Notes: generated from the letters alone by a model not told the origin. A DNA stretch of 64,000 nucleotides from Hordeum vulgare subsp. vulgare (GCF_904849725.1 NC_058522.1:457004844-457068843); one strand, 5' to 3'; shown: positions 35,775 through 48,114, counted from the stretch's first letter. Numbers and translations: made by a program.

Positions 35775-35979
35775 TCACTTCTGCAGGTCAGGTCTCCAGA
35801 TGAAAATCATCATCTGAAGAATTTGCTGGAGACCTGGACGCAAGCTAATATTCAGGAAATAGAAATATTTCACACGTCCTTACAATTCTGTTTATGATGA
35901 AATTCCTATCTGATGAAATTGATATCATATTCTTCAAGTCTGAAGCATATGAGATGGTAAGCTGCACTAATTCATCTGC

Positions 35980-38900
35980 AGGATGACAAACCCAAGAGTA
36001 CTGAGTGGGTTCTTGATAGTGGCTGCACACACCACATGACTGGTGACAAAAGCTTGTTGATGAATATGCCACTAACTCCATCACCCTTGAAGCAAATCAC
36101 ATATGCTGACAAAGGTAAAAGCAAGGTATTGGGACTTGGCAAAGTGGCTATTTCCAAGGATAGGCACATGGACAAAGTAATGCTTGTTGAATCCCTTGGA
36201 TTTAACCTCATGTCAGTCTCAATGCTTTTTGATCTTGATATGATTGATATCTTTGGAAGATATAGATGTGTTGTCATCATGGAATCTGACAGATCCAAAG
36301 TCTTCGAAGGTGTTAGAAGAGGGGATTTGTACATTGTTGATTTCTCTACAGGTCCTCAACTAGCCAATTGCTTACTAGCAAAAACCTCAGAAGGGTGGAT
36401 GTGGCATCGAAGACTCGGTCATGCAAGCATGAGGAATTTGCACACGCTCGCGAAGAAGAAGCATGTCATCGACATCGAATCAGTCAAATTCCTCAAGGAT
36501 CGCCTCTGCGGTGCTTGTGAGTCTGGGAAAATGACCAGATCCAAGCACCCCTCCAAGACTATCATGACCACTACTCGTCCATTTGAATTGCTTCACATGG
36601 ATTTATTTGGACCTACTCATTATGCCACTCTAACAAATGCAGCATCTTTATATGGCTTTGTCATAGTTGATGATTATTCCACATATACATGGGTGCATAT
36701 CATATTATATAAAACTGAAGTGCAGGAAGTCTTCAAACGATTTTCTTCAAGGGCCTCGACGAACTTCGGCATCAAGATCAAACACATCAGGAGTGCTAAT
36801 GGAACAGAGTTCAAAAACACTGGTCTTGATAAGTATCTTGATGAACTTGGATTACTCACGAATTGTCTGCTCCTTATACTCCTCAACAGAATGGTGTCGT
36901 TGAAAGGAAAAACATGGCTCTGGTTGAGATGGCAAGAACCATGCTTGAAGAATATCAGACTCCTCGTCGCTTTTGGACTGAAGCAATCAACACTACATGC
37001 CATATCATCAACAGGGTATATCTTCACAAATTCCTCAAGAAAACCTCATATGAACTCTTCACAGACAAGAAACCCAATGTAAGTTATTTCAAAGTCTTCG
37101 GTGCAAAATGTTGGATTAGAGATACTCACCATAGCTCAAAGTTTGCACCTAAGGCACATGAGGGTTTTATGCTCAGTTATGGAAAGGACTCGCACACCTA
37201 CAGAGTCTTCAACAACTATCACAACAAGGTTGTTGAGACTGTAGATGTGTAGTTCGATGAAACTAATGGCTCGCAAAGAGAGCAATTGCCTCTTGATCCA
37301 GATAAGCTGTCTCTTGAGGAAGCAATAAAGCTCAAAGCTACTAAAGACATTGTTCCCACTGAGGAAATTGATGAAGAAATCATTCCCTGCACTGATGAAA
37401 AATCAAGAAAATGCTCTTGAGGAAATTGCTCCAGAACCAATTCCTCAGCCTAGGCGAAATCCTCAACCAGCTCATCCAAGGATTGCAAATGAAGTGGAAC
37501 TTGACAAAATCCTCAATGACATCAACGCGCCAGGTCCTCTCACTCGCTCAAAAGCTTCACACTTAGTTAACTTTTGTGGGCATTTCTCCTTTTTGTCTAT
37601 CACAGAACCTTCAAAAGTTGTTGAGGCTTTCATGGAACCGGAGTGGATCCAAGCCATGCAAGACGAACTTCTTCAATTCAAGATGAATGACGTATGGGAG
37701 CTCGTCAAATGACCAGATCCTCGCAAGCACAATATCATCGGCACCAAGTGGATTTTCCGAAACAAGCAAGATGAGGATGGTCAAGTGGTGAGGAATAAGG
37801 CACGACTTGTAGCCCAAGGCTACACACAGGTCGAAGGAATAGATTTCGATGAAACTTCTACACCTGTTGCTAGACTTGAAGCTATTCGAATACTACTTGC
37901 TTATGTTAATCATCATAACATCATCTTATATCAAATGGATGTGAAAAGTGCATTCCTCAGTGGTAAGCTTGAGGAAGAAGTATATGTTGCTCAGCCCGTA
38001 GGTTTTGAGGATCCAAAGAATCCAGACAAAGTCTTCAGACTCAAAAAGGCGCTCTATGGTCTCAAGCAAGCCCCTCGGGCATGGTATGATACATTGAAGG
38101 AATTCCTCATGAAGAAAGGCGTCAAACCTGGTTCACTCGATCCAACTCTTTTCACTAAATCCTATGATAATGAACTATTTGTGTGCCAGATATATGTCGA
38201 TGATATCATATTTGGCTGTACTGACAAACGTTACAGTGATGAATTTGCTTACATAATGAGGGAAGAATATGAGATGTCTATGATGGGGGAGCTGAAATTC
38301 TTCTTAGGTCTTCAAATTCGTCAACAACACAATGGAATCTTCATATCACAGGAGAAATACCTCAAGGATGTTCTGAGGAAATTTGACATGCATGAATGCA
38401 AAGGTGCCAAGACTCCAATGCCTACCAACGGGCACCTCTGCACTGACGAAAATGGTAAAGAATTCGATCAGCGGGTATATCGCTCCATGATTGGCTCTTT
38501 ACTATATTTATGTGCATCTAGGCCAGATATAATGCTTAGTGTTTGCATGTGTGCACGTTTTCAAGCAAAACCGAAGGAATCACCCCATAAGGCTGTGAAG
38601 CATATTCTTCGATACTTAGCTCACACAACAACACTAGGATTATGGTACCCCAAGGGCTCAAATCTTCATCTTGCGGGATATTCTGATTCCGACTATGCTG
38701 GTGACCGTGTGGATCGCAAGTCAACCTCTGGCACATGTCATTTACTCGGAAGATCACTAGTCTGTTGGTCCTCAAAGAAGCAGAACTGCGTTTCACTCTC
38801 CACTACCGAAGCTGAGTACATTGCTGCTGGTTCATGTTGTGCTCAATTGCTATGGATGAAGCAAACCCTCAAGGACTACGGCACCAACATGAAGAATGTG

Positions 38901-39101
38901 CCTCTCTACTACGATAATGAGAGTGCAATCAAGATTGCATACAACCCAGTACAGCACTCGAAGACCAAGCACATCCAGATTCTTCATCATTTTCTTCGGC
39001 ACCATGTCCTCAAGGGCAATATCCTCATCGACCATGTGAAGACTGACGATCAACTCGCAGATATCTTCACTAAGCCCTTGGATGAAGAATATCACTCTTA
39101 G
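35980..39101 (+). pseudogene. pol: Sirevirus pol: protease, integrase, reverse transcriptase, RNase H (broken)
   Basis: The protease motif VLDSGCTHH is near 36009-36035. Integrase carries its zinc segment (WHRRLGHASM...CGACESGK), HMDLFGP near 36595 and an Asp within HIRSANGTEF, where the usual Asp is changed to Ala. The reverse transcriptase has YVDD at 38194-38205. RNase H holds SDSDYAGD and [10 protein letters not shown]. The frame shifts near 36853 and returns near 37400. Stops are TAG at 37250 and TGA at 37710. From 37785 to 39101 reverse transcriptase and RNase H read without interruption for 438 codons. The C-terminus appears frameshifted near 39085. Confidence 0.88.
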
Positions 39102-40401
39102 TGTGAGGAAATCAACAAAGAAATTGATTCCACGTCCCAACGGCAATTGTACGCGGCGTCTGAAATCAACATTCTTATATGGTGAGTCACGCCACCACCC
39201 AACTTGAAATTCTTCAAGTTGAATTTCTTCAAAGTTGAATTTCTTCAAAAATTTATTTTCTTCAAAATAGTTGTTCTTCAAACTTGTTTTTCTTCAAAAC
39301 TGAAATTCATCATTATGACGCTTTGTCACAAAATCCTCAAGTTAATCAAAATCTTCAAAAACACTTGATGATTTTTGTTTACCTAGATATACTGTGATTT
39401 CAAAGTCCTCAACAGTATTCACTTATAGCTATTTCTTCAATTTGATATTTCATCTAAGTGAATGTGATCGAACCCTACTTTCCCCTCTATGCTACTCTCA
39501 CCCAGTCTATTCAATTCTTCATATGCGTTCTACTTGAAACTTTGTTCAAAATCCTCACTGCGTCCTTGTCAGCTGATGATTTTGTAACAAAATCCTCAAA
39601 TATTCAAAAATAATTTTTTTGTTACATAGTAAGTGAACCCTACTTTCCCCGTTCGGGTAACCACGATCTCCACGATCTCCACCGCTTAGCTCGTGGTATA
39701 CACGTGTCTTGCGGAGACGTAGAGACATGGGCTATTTGGTCCGATACTTTTGCGCCAACAGTTACCACCTGGCTATAAATATGTCCCCATCTCCCTTCGG
39801 TAAAATCTTCTTCGTCCCATCACCCTCCTGCTACAGCAAAGCTCAAAAGCCCTAGCACCACCGCTAGAAGTCTCAACGCGAGCGAGGAAAAGCTTGACTA
39901 CCTCGACCTCTCCGCCGCCAAAACCATGCCGGAACCGGATCATCTTCATCCGTCGCTGCCGTAGCTGTCTTGTGTTGCCGAGTTAGGGCGCAGTGGACTC
40001 ACACCGAAGAGCATCTACTGCTACTTCCTTCTCTGTTCTTCGTGCGCACTATATAGGGTAAATAAAAACCCTATTTTTACAGCTCTTTCGATCTACTATT
40101 TTACCTTAGATATGTGAAATCTGTTTTTCCTCAAGTATCCATCAGTCTCTTTTCCTCAAACACTGCTTATTCCTCAACTATTGATGAATTTCACTAAGCA
40201 TCTAAAAATCTTCACGAGATTCCTCAATTGTGCAAATTTTCGAATTTGTACAACTCTGGAACCCAAGAACAGTGTGCTTAGACGAATTCCTCATCCACTG
40301 GTCAAATTCCTCAACTTTAAAAGTTTTCAATTCATCAAATCTGAGAACACATATGACCTCTCCAAATTCCTCGCAACCATACTCTGTTCACAGGTACAAA
40401 A
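39102..40401 (+). other. Sirevirus pol-to-ORF3 interval with promoter-like sequence
   Basis: 1.3 kb without a conserved frame. It contains many TTCTTCAAA and TTCCTCA motifs and, at 39773-39783, a TATA-like CTATAAATATG. GC-rich, leader-like sequence follows, including AAAGCCCTAGC near 39847. This suggests a separate transcript start for the downstream ORF. Confidence 0.5.
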
Positions 40402-42516
40402 ATGTCAGTTGATGAATCTCTAGGTTCTCATCAACTTAACTCATTTGCAGTGTTTCTTGAAGAAAATCTGCAAGTTTCATCAGAATCCTTAAGAGTTCAA
40501 TTTCCTCAGCAAAAGCCTCAGCTGAAGAAAATGGAAGATGAAAGAAAGCAAAAGGGTGGCAAGAAGCTTGAGCAGAACACTTCCATTGATATCCCTGAGG
40601 ATATATACTTGGAATACTGCACGCCTGATGAACAAGAGACTATGCCCAAGAGGAAGATAAGGCTTCAAAAGATAGAACGCCGGTGGGCTAAGGAGTGGAA
40701 AGAATACAAATTCGTCACTCCCAAGTACGTGAAGAAATTCGCTCTGAAGCCTCATGGCAAACGGCCTCCTCTTGAGGATTATGAGGATGCACACCACTCA
40801 AGCCTCGAGAAAATTGATGACTATCCTGAAGAAAAGTCAAAACATTTGTCAAAGCTTCAGAAGCAAGCAGTAGCCGCCATGAGGAAACTCAATGAAGAAT
40901 CTGTTGCTGTTGCAACTGCCGCCGCCTCCTCTGTAGCTAAAACTTCTGGTACGGCCATTCCTCAAATGACGTCTGTGCCACCGAAACCAAAGGCTTCAAA
41001 GCCTGAGGAGAAAATGCCTCAGAAAACTGCACCAGCATCCGCACCAAAATCTTCAGCACCACCAAAGGCTTCAAAGCCTGAACAGAAGCAGATTGCGAAG
41101 CAACTACCTACTGTCTCCAGCTCCTCTGTTCCGTCTGCAACAAGCTCCGAGACAAAGTCTTCACCAACTCCAATGAAGACGAAGGTGACTGCTGGGAGAG
41201 GAACCAGACCAAGCCCTAGCAAAATCATCAAAGTCCCTTCTACATCAGAAGGTAGCGATGAATATGATGATGAGACTCTCCAAGCCATCATCAGAAACAA
41301 GCAGGAGAGAGTAGCACAAGCTTCAGGCAGCGCCATTCCTCTGGCTATGGACCCAAAAGTCCTCCTGGATTACATCAACATATGGTATGAGGACCCCAAC
41401 ACTCCTACTGATGATTTGAAGCTTCCCCCAGGCATCAGCCACATGGTGGCCACATTCATCAATGAGGCCAAGTGGAAGGAGCAGCAAGCCAAACAAGCTA
41501 AGGTTGCGAAGCTCAAAAAGGAGAAATTCCTCAGACAAAATCTCCTGAACCTGACGCCCTATGCACTTGTGTCCACACAGGCAGAATTGAAGACTTTGAC
41601 TGACAAGTACACTAAGCTCTCTGATCGTCAAAGTCTCAAGAACAATTTCATCAAATTTGCTACTGATGCAGTTGATGATTACAACAAGAAGGCTGCCCCA
41701 ACAACAACACCACAGCCTCAGATTGAGGTACCAACTGATGAAACTGCTTATGCTGAGGAAATCCCTCAAGAAAGTCGTGCTGATGAACGAGATATTGAGG
41801 AAATTACCAAGGAAACTCGAGCTGATGACTCTGCTGCAGCTGATGAAACTGCTACAGCTGATGCTTCTAAGCCAGCTGATGACTCTGCTCGAGCTGAAGA
41901 AACTGCTTCAGCTGAGGAAACTGCCAGGACGGATCTATCTCCGCCTCCTGAAGAGAAAACGTCTTCACCAAAAGCTTCAAAGGTAAATAAAATGACTCCG
42001 TCTGCATCAGACGTGAAGAAGACCAGAGCTGCTGAAAAGGAAGCCAAGACGAGAAAATCTTCCTCAGGAGAAGAATCAACTGAGGCCAATCGCCTCAAAT
42101 CACTTGATGAAAATGCACCTCTGGATCCTATACCTCTCAATGTTGCTCCATCTTATGAGATGACTCCCTTCGAAAGTGAAGACGAGGAGCACTTGGCTGA
42201 TGAGGAAATGAAGAATGTTGTGTCTCAGGAAAACACTGATGAGGAAATTCAGATCGATGATAGCCCTAAGACCTTCATTCCTCCTGAAGAAACTACTCAA
42301 GGATCAGCTGAACCAGCTGATGAATCTGGCTCCTCCACCAAGCAAACCCCTCAAGCTGAGGAAAAACAAAGCGAAAACCCTCAGCCTGAAGAAAATCAAA
42401 ATCCTGAGCAAAATCCTCAATCTGAGGCTCAGGATGAAGCAATTCCTCCTCCTGAGCAAAATCCTCAACCAGAGGCTCCCGTTGATGACATTCCTCAACC
42501 AGAGCAAGCTCCTTAG
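40402..42516 (+). CDS. Sirevirus additional ORF (env-like position), N-terminal part
   Basis: A 704-codon frame from ATG 40402 to TAG 42514. The N-terminal 130 residues are basic and helical (RKIRLQKIERRWAKEWKEYK). A Pro/Ala/Ser/Lys-rich segment follows (residues about 170-290), then a conserved-looking block around DPKVLLDYINIWYEDP (about 315-400). The tail is rich in Glu, Ala, Pro and Gln with repeated QPE and ADE units. Position after pol matches the env-like or extra ORF of Sireviruses. I see no signal peptide and no clear membrane helix, so an envelope function is not supported by the sequence. The same frame continues after the TAG. Confidence 0.75.
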   Translation: MSVDESLGSHQLNSFAVFLEENLQVSSESLRVQFPQQKPQLKKMEDERKQKGGKKLEQNTSIDIPEDIYLEYCTPDEQETMPKRKIRLQKIERRWAKEWKEYKFVTPKYVKKFALKPHGKRPPLEDYEDAHHSSLEKIDDYPEEKSKHLSKLQKQAVAAMRKLNEESVAVATAAASSVAKTSGTAIPQMTSVPPKPKASKPEEKMPQKTAPASAPKSSAPPKASKPEQKQIAKQLPTVSSSSVPSATSSETKSSPTPMKTKVTAGRGTRPSPSKIIKVPSTSEGSDEYDDETLQAIIRNKQERVAQASGSAIPLAMDPKVLLDYINIWYEDPNTPTDDLKLPPGISHMVATFINEAKWKEQQAKQAKVAKLKKEKFLRQNLLNLTPYALVSTQAELKTLTDKYTKLSDRQSLKNNFIKFATDAVDDYNKKAAPTTTPQPQIEVPTDETAYAEEIPQESRADERDIEEITKETRADDSAAADETATADASKPADDSARAEETASAEETARTDLSPPPEEKTSSPKASKVNKMTPSASDVKKTRAAEKEAKTRKSSSGEESTEANRLKSLDENAPLDPIPLNVAPSYEMTPFESEDEEHLADEEMKNVVSQENTDEEIQIDDSPKTFIPPEETTQGSAEPADESGSSTKQTPQAEEKQSENPQPEENQNPEQNPQSEAQDEAIPPPEQNPQPEAPVDDIPQPEQAP

Positions 42517-44088
42517 CCTGAAGCACAAGCAGATGAAATTCCTCATCCTAAGGAACATGTTGAGGAAAATGCCCCTGCATCAAATCCATAGAATGCTCTA
42601 GTCGTCATCAATCCAGAAACTCCGATGATTGTCTCCCCTCAAGGGAAGAAGCAAAACCTTCAGCCGATGCAGCGTCAGCCATTCTCCAAGCGGCCAAAGT
42701 TTCAAAAGGAATCCTTCTTTGAAGAACGCATGTACTTCATCGGAGAAAATACCTATGACAAGCCCCGCATCAGGCATCTGAAGTTTTGGACCAGGACACA
42801 ACTCAACTACTGTGCATCTGTGTTGTGTGGAAGAAACAAGATTTTCCAGCACAGGCATATTCCTCATGTTGAGCTTGAAGAAATTCCGTGCTTTGCTCCA
42901 GTCCTCAATGTTCTTCGTGAAGCAGGACTGCTCCCCATGTGCTGATATCTGCGATTGGAACAGCAACATTGTTCTTCCATTCTATGCAACTCTGCACATC
43001 TCTGGAGATCCAACAGACATCAACATTGGGTGCTGGATTGGATGACGCAACACACACACTTCAAGGCTCCTGCCAATGAGTTGCTGTGATAACTTCCTGT
43101 GTCAATTCCCTCAGAGAAGGCAGTAAAGTTGTATGATGAACGAGAGCTGCCAAACAAGCTGATGGAAGTCCTCATGAAGCCTTTGGCCAAGGGGCAACCA
43201 CCAAGAACAACCTTCCTGGTCCATGAGCTGAAGTATGAACCCAGGACAGTTTACAGAATCCTCTGCAGTGTTCTTGCGCCTATCAAGGGACATGATGATG
43301 AAGAAGACGTCGTAGGCATCATGAAGAATATCCTCTTCAACATCATCCATGGCATTCCCATCAACATCCATGATTTCTTCTTGAGGACTCTGGCGGAAAA
43401 TGCTATGTCCCCTCTTGACCTGAAGATTTACGCTCCATGGATCATGAGATTCATCAGACGCGGGTCAGGCATCAACTATCACGCTGATTTCAAAAATCTT
43501 CAATGTTATATGCCTCCCCTAAGGGTCAACAAGAAGACTTTCGAGCCTGTTGAAAGAAAAGGCAAGTCTATTATTGATGAAGGCAGTCGGCCCCTTGATG
43601 GCCAGTTCAGAGAGCCAGATGCATATTCCTCATGGGATGACACTGAAACCCATCCACCAAGTCATGTTGCTCCAAGGGTGATGAATACCATAGAGCTTCT
43701 TCTCAGTCTTCACCAAAAGGTTGATTGGAATCACAAGTGGGTCAAATGCCAGTTCGGCGCCATTGTGAAAACCCTCAATGAAACTCAGAATGCTGTGAAG
43801 CTTAAGCATCATTATCTTCATGAGGTTTTTGATTGCACCCGGGCCACACTGGCTCATTTGAAGACTCTAGCAGAACTTGAAGAATTGGAGTTTGCACAAG
43901 ACTTCGACTGGTCGTGGCCACCAAAGAAGATATTCAGGCCAATTCGAGTCCCAGACCTTGAGGACAGTTCGTTTTCTTCATTTCGCACTGCTGAATCAGA
44001 GGAAGACCAACAAGATACTGCCACTGGTCCAAGGAGGAAGTCGGCTCCCAAGAATCCTCACGCGTCTTCCTCAACTGCCAAGAAGTGA
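42517..44088 (+). pseudogene. Sirevirus additional ORF, C-terminal part (broken)
   Basis: Continues the previous frame. Stops are TAG at 42514 and 42589. A conserved segment (FEERMYFIGENTYDKPRIR) leads to a frameshift near 42938, with LPFYATLHISGDPTD in the next frame. The original frame then resumes to run openly at 43099-44088 (329 codons), which contains IPINIHDFFLRTLAENA and a C-terminal Trp-rich DFDWSWPP with a Lys/Ser tail. Function unknown. Lesions here and in pol indicate the element cannot express complete proteins. Confidence 0.75.
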
Positions 44089-44139
44089 AAGTCTTCACGG
44101 ACGTTAGTCCTCAGTTTGTCCCTTTTTGTCACTTGATGA

Positions 44140-44616
44140 CAAAGGGGGAGAAATCTGAGAGTTAGTCTTCACGCGGGATATATTTTGGGGGCTTATAAAC
44201 TTTATTTAAGTTACAAACTCTTGGTTTTTCTGAAGTGTTTTATGTAATGAATTGTAACTTAAGCCCGATGGTACTCTGACGCTTTTGAACGTTTTTCTTC
44301 GCATGCTTATTCCTCAAAATTTTAATCCACGCATGCTGGAATTCGTCAGATGCCATTTGTCATCATGCATCCTTAATTTCTTCATACTATATGTCGTATG
44401 TATGCATGATTTACAAGACTCAGGGGGAGATCTCCATGATATAAATCATCAATGTGCATTTGCTGTGAAAAGCAAAATCCTCAGGATATGCACATCTTCA
44501 GGGGGAGTCTCTGTGAATCTTGATTTCAAATTCCTAAAATGAGTATTTACACTTCATATTTTTATCCCCGTTGAAGACTTAACCTAATTGTCATCAACCA
44601 CCAAAAAGGGGGAGAT
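44140..44616 (+). promoter_or_regulatory. Four polypurine tracts before the Sirevirus 3' LTR
   Basis: GGGGGAG-type tracts occur at 44141-44151 (AAAGGGGGAGA), 44421-44430, 44500-44507 and 44603-44615 (AAAAAGGGGGAGA). The last directly precedes the LTR and is the functional candidate. Repeated tracts are typical of Sireviruses. Confidence 0.85.
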
Positions 44617-46005
44617 TGTAAGTGCATCTAGTGCCCCTTAGTGATTTTGGTGGTTTGAAGACTTATAGGTTAAGTATCTAATGTGTTCATAAGTGTACAC
44701 ATGATCTATAAGTCACCGAAGAGTTTGAAAAATTCGATGAATATCGACCCCTAAAAATGTATATCTTCAGCTGAAGAAATTGGTCTGAAGCTGAAGAATT
44801 GAATCACGAAGGAATTGCGATGAAATTGATATTCCTCATGAAGAAATTGAAGATGAGGAATTCGGTGTGTCCTGACGAAAAACAATCTGAAGATTTTGAA
44901 TCATGAAAATTCATTATGTTTGTTTTATTTTCTTCACTTTTGGGTCATAGGAACACCGTACTATTAAAGGGGGTCAAAGTAACACGTCGAAATGAATTTC
45001 CTCATGATGCTCAACCCAAGCCTAATCCTACCAAAAGACTCAAGTGAGGAATATGAGAGACATGAGGACTCTCACAGTTGAGGGTCCCGACCGTTACCAC
45101 AAGTCGCGCCACATCATTGGTCTTATCCACACCAACGGTCATATTATTTAAGGGCATTAATGTCAAATCATGGTGGGATGCTCCCAGGCTATAAATAGCC
45201 GCCCCCCACAACCATTAGCTGGTTGGCTGCTCCGTTAGAAACTGACACTTGTCATAAGAGCAACCCAAATTCCTGAGAGTCTTCGAAAGTAATTCATTAG
45301 TGAGGAAATACCCCAAACACCAAACCACAAACCAAAAACCTAGTGATTGAGCATCGCTGAAGAAGTTATTCCTGTGTGGGACTGAAGCCTTTTACCTTTG
45401 AGGACTCTGCACCCTCCAGACGGTTAGGCGTCATGGTCTAGAGCAATCCAGCAGTCAATTGTGGATCGCCAGGTGACCAAGTTTGTGAGGGTTTGGAAGT
45501 CTGCCCTGAAGACTTACCACGAGTGTTGGGTGAGGACTGTGTGTTCTTAGCCCAAGGATAATATGGTAGGGAGTGTGTGTCTTTTGGTTTCAATACCAAG
45601 CCGTTCCAAACCAGATGTACAACTGTCGCAGCAGTTGGAACTGGGTCATCAACCACTGTCTTCACTATGAAACAGGTTCTATTTCTTCAACTCTTTACAT
45701 TCCTCAGATTGCGTGTTGATGATTTTCACTGTCACAGTTTGAAGAATTTGCTGAATACTTTCTGTGAAATTCCTCAACCCCAAATTCTTCACGCGAGTTA
45801 ATCCTCATCTGTTTTCTTCGTGCGTGCATACTGTGCAAACTATTTTCCATATTCTTCACCCTGAAAAAGTGTTGTAGTGATACTTTGCACTCGTGATCCT
45901 TTTGTTGTTTCCGCTGCAAGTTAGTCATGACTGAGGAATTTCCTCAGTGATTAAATTCTAAAAATCTCCTATTCACCCCCCTCTAGTCGATATAACGCAC
46001 TTTCA
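44617..46005 (+). repeat. 3' LTR of the Sirevirus
   Basis: 1,389 bp from TGTAAGTGC to GCACTTTCA. The TATA-like CTATAAATAG is at 45189-45198. Confidence 0.93.
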
Positions 46006-46066
46006 GAGGTATACTTATTAATTAAGCCTGTGCTGACTAGCTAATTGATGCATTAATTGTTTTGGT

Positions 46067-48114
46067 ATGTACATATATTATCTCTTTTTTCTTCTTTTAT
46101 ATCCCTTCGGATCGAGCCAAACTTCGGTAACGAGACGAGGCCCGAAGAGAAGGTTGCGCAAGGATGAAATGTTCACAATCACAACACTCGCGGATGATGG
46201 CCTACCGATTCAACTCAAGCGGACCAAGAAACGATTTTCTGCTCAATGCGGAGCTATTGTTAGGGACAACATCCCGATCAACATCAAGCAATGGAATAAG
46301 CCTAATGCGACGACGTCCCTGAAGGTGATTATGTCACCGATAGATAGAAAGATGATCTTTGGACCGCGTTGAAGGCAAATTTCACCCTACCGCCAGAGGA
46401 GGATCCAAATAAGCCAGTTATAGAGCCACTGGTCAAGGCGTGTGCTCTTAATAAGATGGCAAATCTATTTAGGAGGTGGAAGAAGGAGTTGAAATCAAAG
46501 TTTATTGACAAAGGGAAGAATCCAAAATTCATCGGCCTATTTGAGAAGATAAGAGATCACTGGCCCGCATTTTTGGCCTACAAGACATCGGACAAGAGTA
46601 AGAAAATGTAAGATACAAACAGGAACAATGCTGCAAAGAAGCAGTATCACTATCACACGGGGTCAGGTGGCTACCTCAAAGCCCGATAGTTGTGGGACAA
46701 AGCTGAGAATGACGTGATTACAAAAGGGGTCGAACCATAGACATTGAACTGGCCAGACCGTTCAAGTACTTGGTTCTTCGGGGTTGGGGGAACTTTGGAC
46801 CCTGAAACAGGGAAGTGCTGTTGGACGGACGAGCAACTTGCAATACCCATCAAGAAGGTTCAGAAGTATATCACCATAGCGCAGGAAGGGATGTTCATTC
46901 CCGACAATGAGAAGGACGAGCTCACTGAGGCCCTAGGGAATGCTGAGCACCTTGGACGAACACGAGGCACACCAGTCTCCGTTTCGTGGAAGGTTGGGTT
47001 TCCTGACGCAGGCGCTTACAGAAGCCGAGAGAGAAAGAGGAAAGCGGAGCAGAGCGACATGCAGAAGATCAATGCAAGACTACAAAAGCTAGAGGAACTT
47101 GAGAGCGAACGAGCTGTCGGCCAACCATCTCAGCGGCACGAAGCTACCCCAGAACGTAACCCACCATCTCAGCGGAGAAGCAGCGTGGCTTCCACAGAGC
47201 CCGTTCAGCCTGACTTCACGGCTCCTAGCTACCCTGCGGATACTATCATGGAGGCTCAGCATTGCGAGCTTATGACGAAATGTCGGAACCTCACTTTCAA
47301 GGTGGATGTCGGCTCTATTGCACCTCCTCAACCCAACGGAAATTTTCACTGTCTTCCGATTGCACATGGCTATGCTGTTGTGATGGTGGATCAAGTAATG
47401 GAGGGATTTGAGGAGCTCGAGCTTGACCACCCTACAGGTAAAGGGGAGAATCGGCAGGTTCGTGCTTTGAGGAGTACATGTCTATGGCAGAAGGAGTACA
47501 TCAAGCTTACAAATTGGACGCCTCCGCCTCCTCCTCCTCCAACAACGAGTCAGGGCGCTCCGCCTCCGCCTCCTCCTCCTCCTCCGGCAAGTGATCAGGG
47601 CACTCCGCCTCCTTCTTCAGCTCCTCCTATGCGTGAGGGCACTCTGCCTCCTCCTTCGCCTACTCCGACGCGTCAGAGCAGTCCGCCTCCTCCTTCGCCT
47701 CATCGGCAACGGCAGAAGACAGACGTCGCCGCTCTGGCTCCTCCGGCGTGTCACAGCAATCCACCTCCTCCTCCGCCTCGTCAGCAACGACGGAAGAGAG
47801 ACGCTGCTGCTCCGACGGCTAGCAGTACAAGCACATGCGGGAAATACGGTCCATCTCTCAAGCCTCTGGAAAACTTACCATATGAGAGGACCGCGCAGGA
47901 AAACAAGGACATATGTCGTGCCCAATTGAGGGTACACTTTGCAAAGAAAACTCCACCTCCGAAGGTGAAGCTAGATCCGGTGAAAGTGATGCACACTATC
48001 AATGTCGTGAACCGACCACCACCGCCTGAGCTGGATTCCAACTATGACCGCATTCTTAAAAAGACATATGCAGCAGCGTGGCGGTCGGAAGTACTTCCAC
48101 TGAAGCAAGGTTAG
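46067..48114 (+). pseudogene. Second CACTA gene, main exon region
   Basis: After the Sirevirus the CACTA gene resumes with a basic segment (TRRGPKRRLRKDEMF) and a conserved block through DNIPINIKQW. A frameshift near 46355 leads to FTLPPEEDPNKPVIEPLVKA and HWPAFLAYKTS. In-frame stops follow at 46609, 46687 and 46738. From 46744 the frame is open for 456 codons: TWFFGVGGTLDPETGKC, a coiled-coil-like QKINARLQKLEELESER, then proline runs alternating with short QGAP/QGTP spacers (47521-47770) and a basic end. I recognise this as the protein that accompanies TNP2 in Triticeae CACTA elements. Its N-terminal role is not established to my knowledge. Confidence 0.8.

Larger units (their letters stand above)
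31757..46005 (+). mobile_element. Sirevirus (SIRE1/Maximus lineage) Ty1/Copia retrotransposon with an additional env-like ORF
   Basis: A 14,249-bp element with perfect GAGGT target duplications at 31752-31756 and 46006-46010. LTRs open TGTAAGTGCATC and end GCACTTTCA. Order is LTR, primer site, gag, protease, integrase, reverse transcriptase, RNase H, a 1.3-kb gap, an additional ORF region, multiple polypurine tracts and LTR. The long extra 3' region and repeated polypurine tracts are Sirevirus hallmarks. LTRs differ by about 5% in the first 400 bp by hand count. Gag, pol and the extra ORF all carry stops or frameshifts. Confidence 0.93.

Noticed and set aside
40489..42300. Minus-strand Ser/Leu-rich frames in the Sirevirus extra ORF
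   Set aside because: Antisense shadows of the Glu/Pro/Ala-rich plus-strand frame.
40402..44088. True envelope glycoprotein
   Set aside because: No signal peptide, no clear membrane helix and no cysteine-rich surface domain; only its position resembles env.
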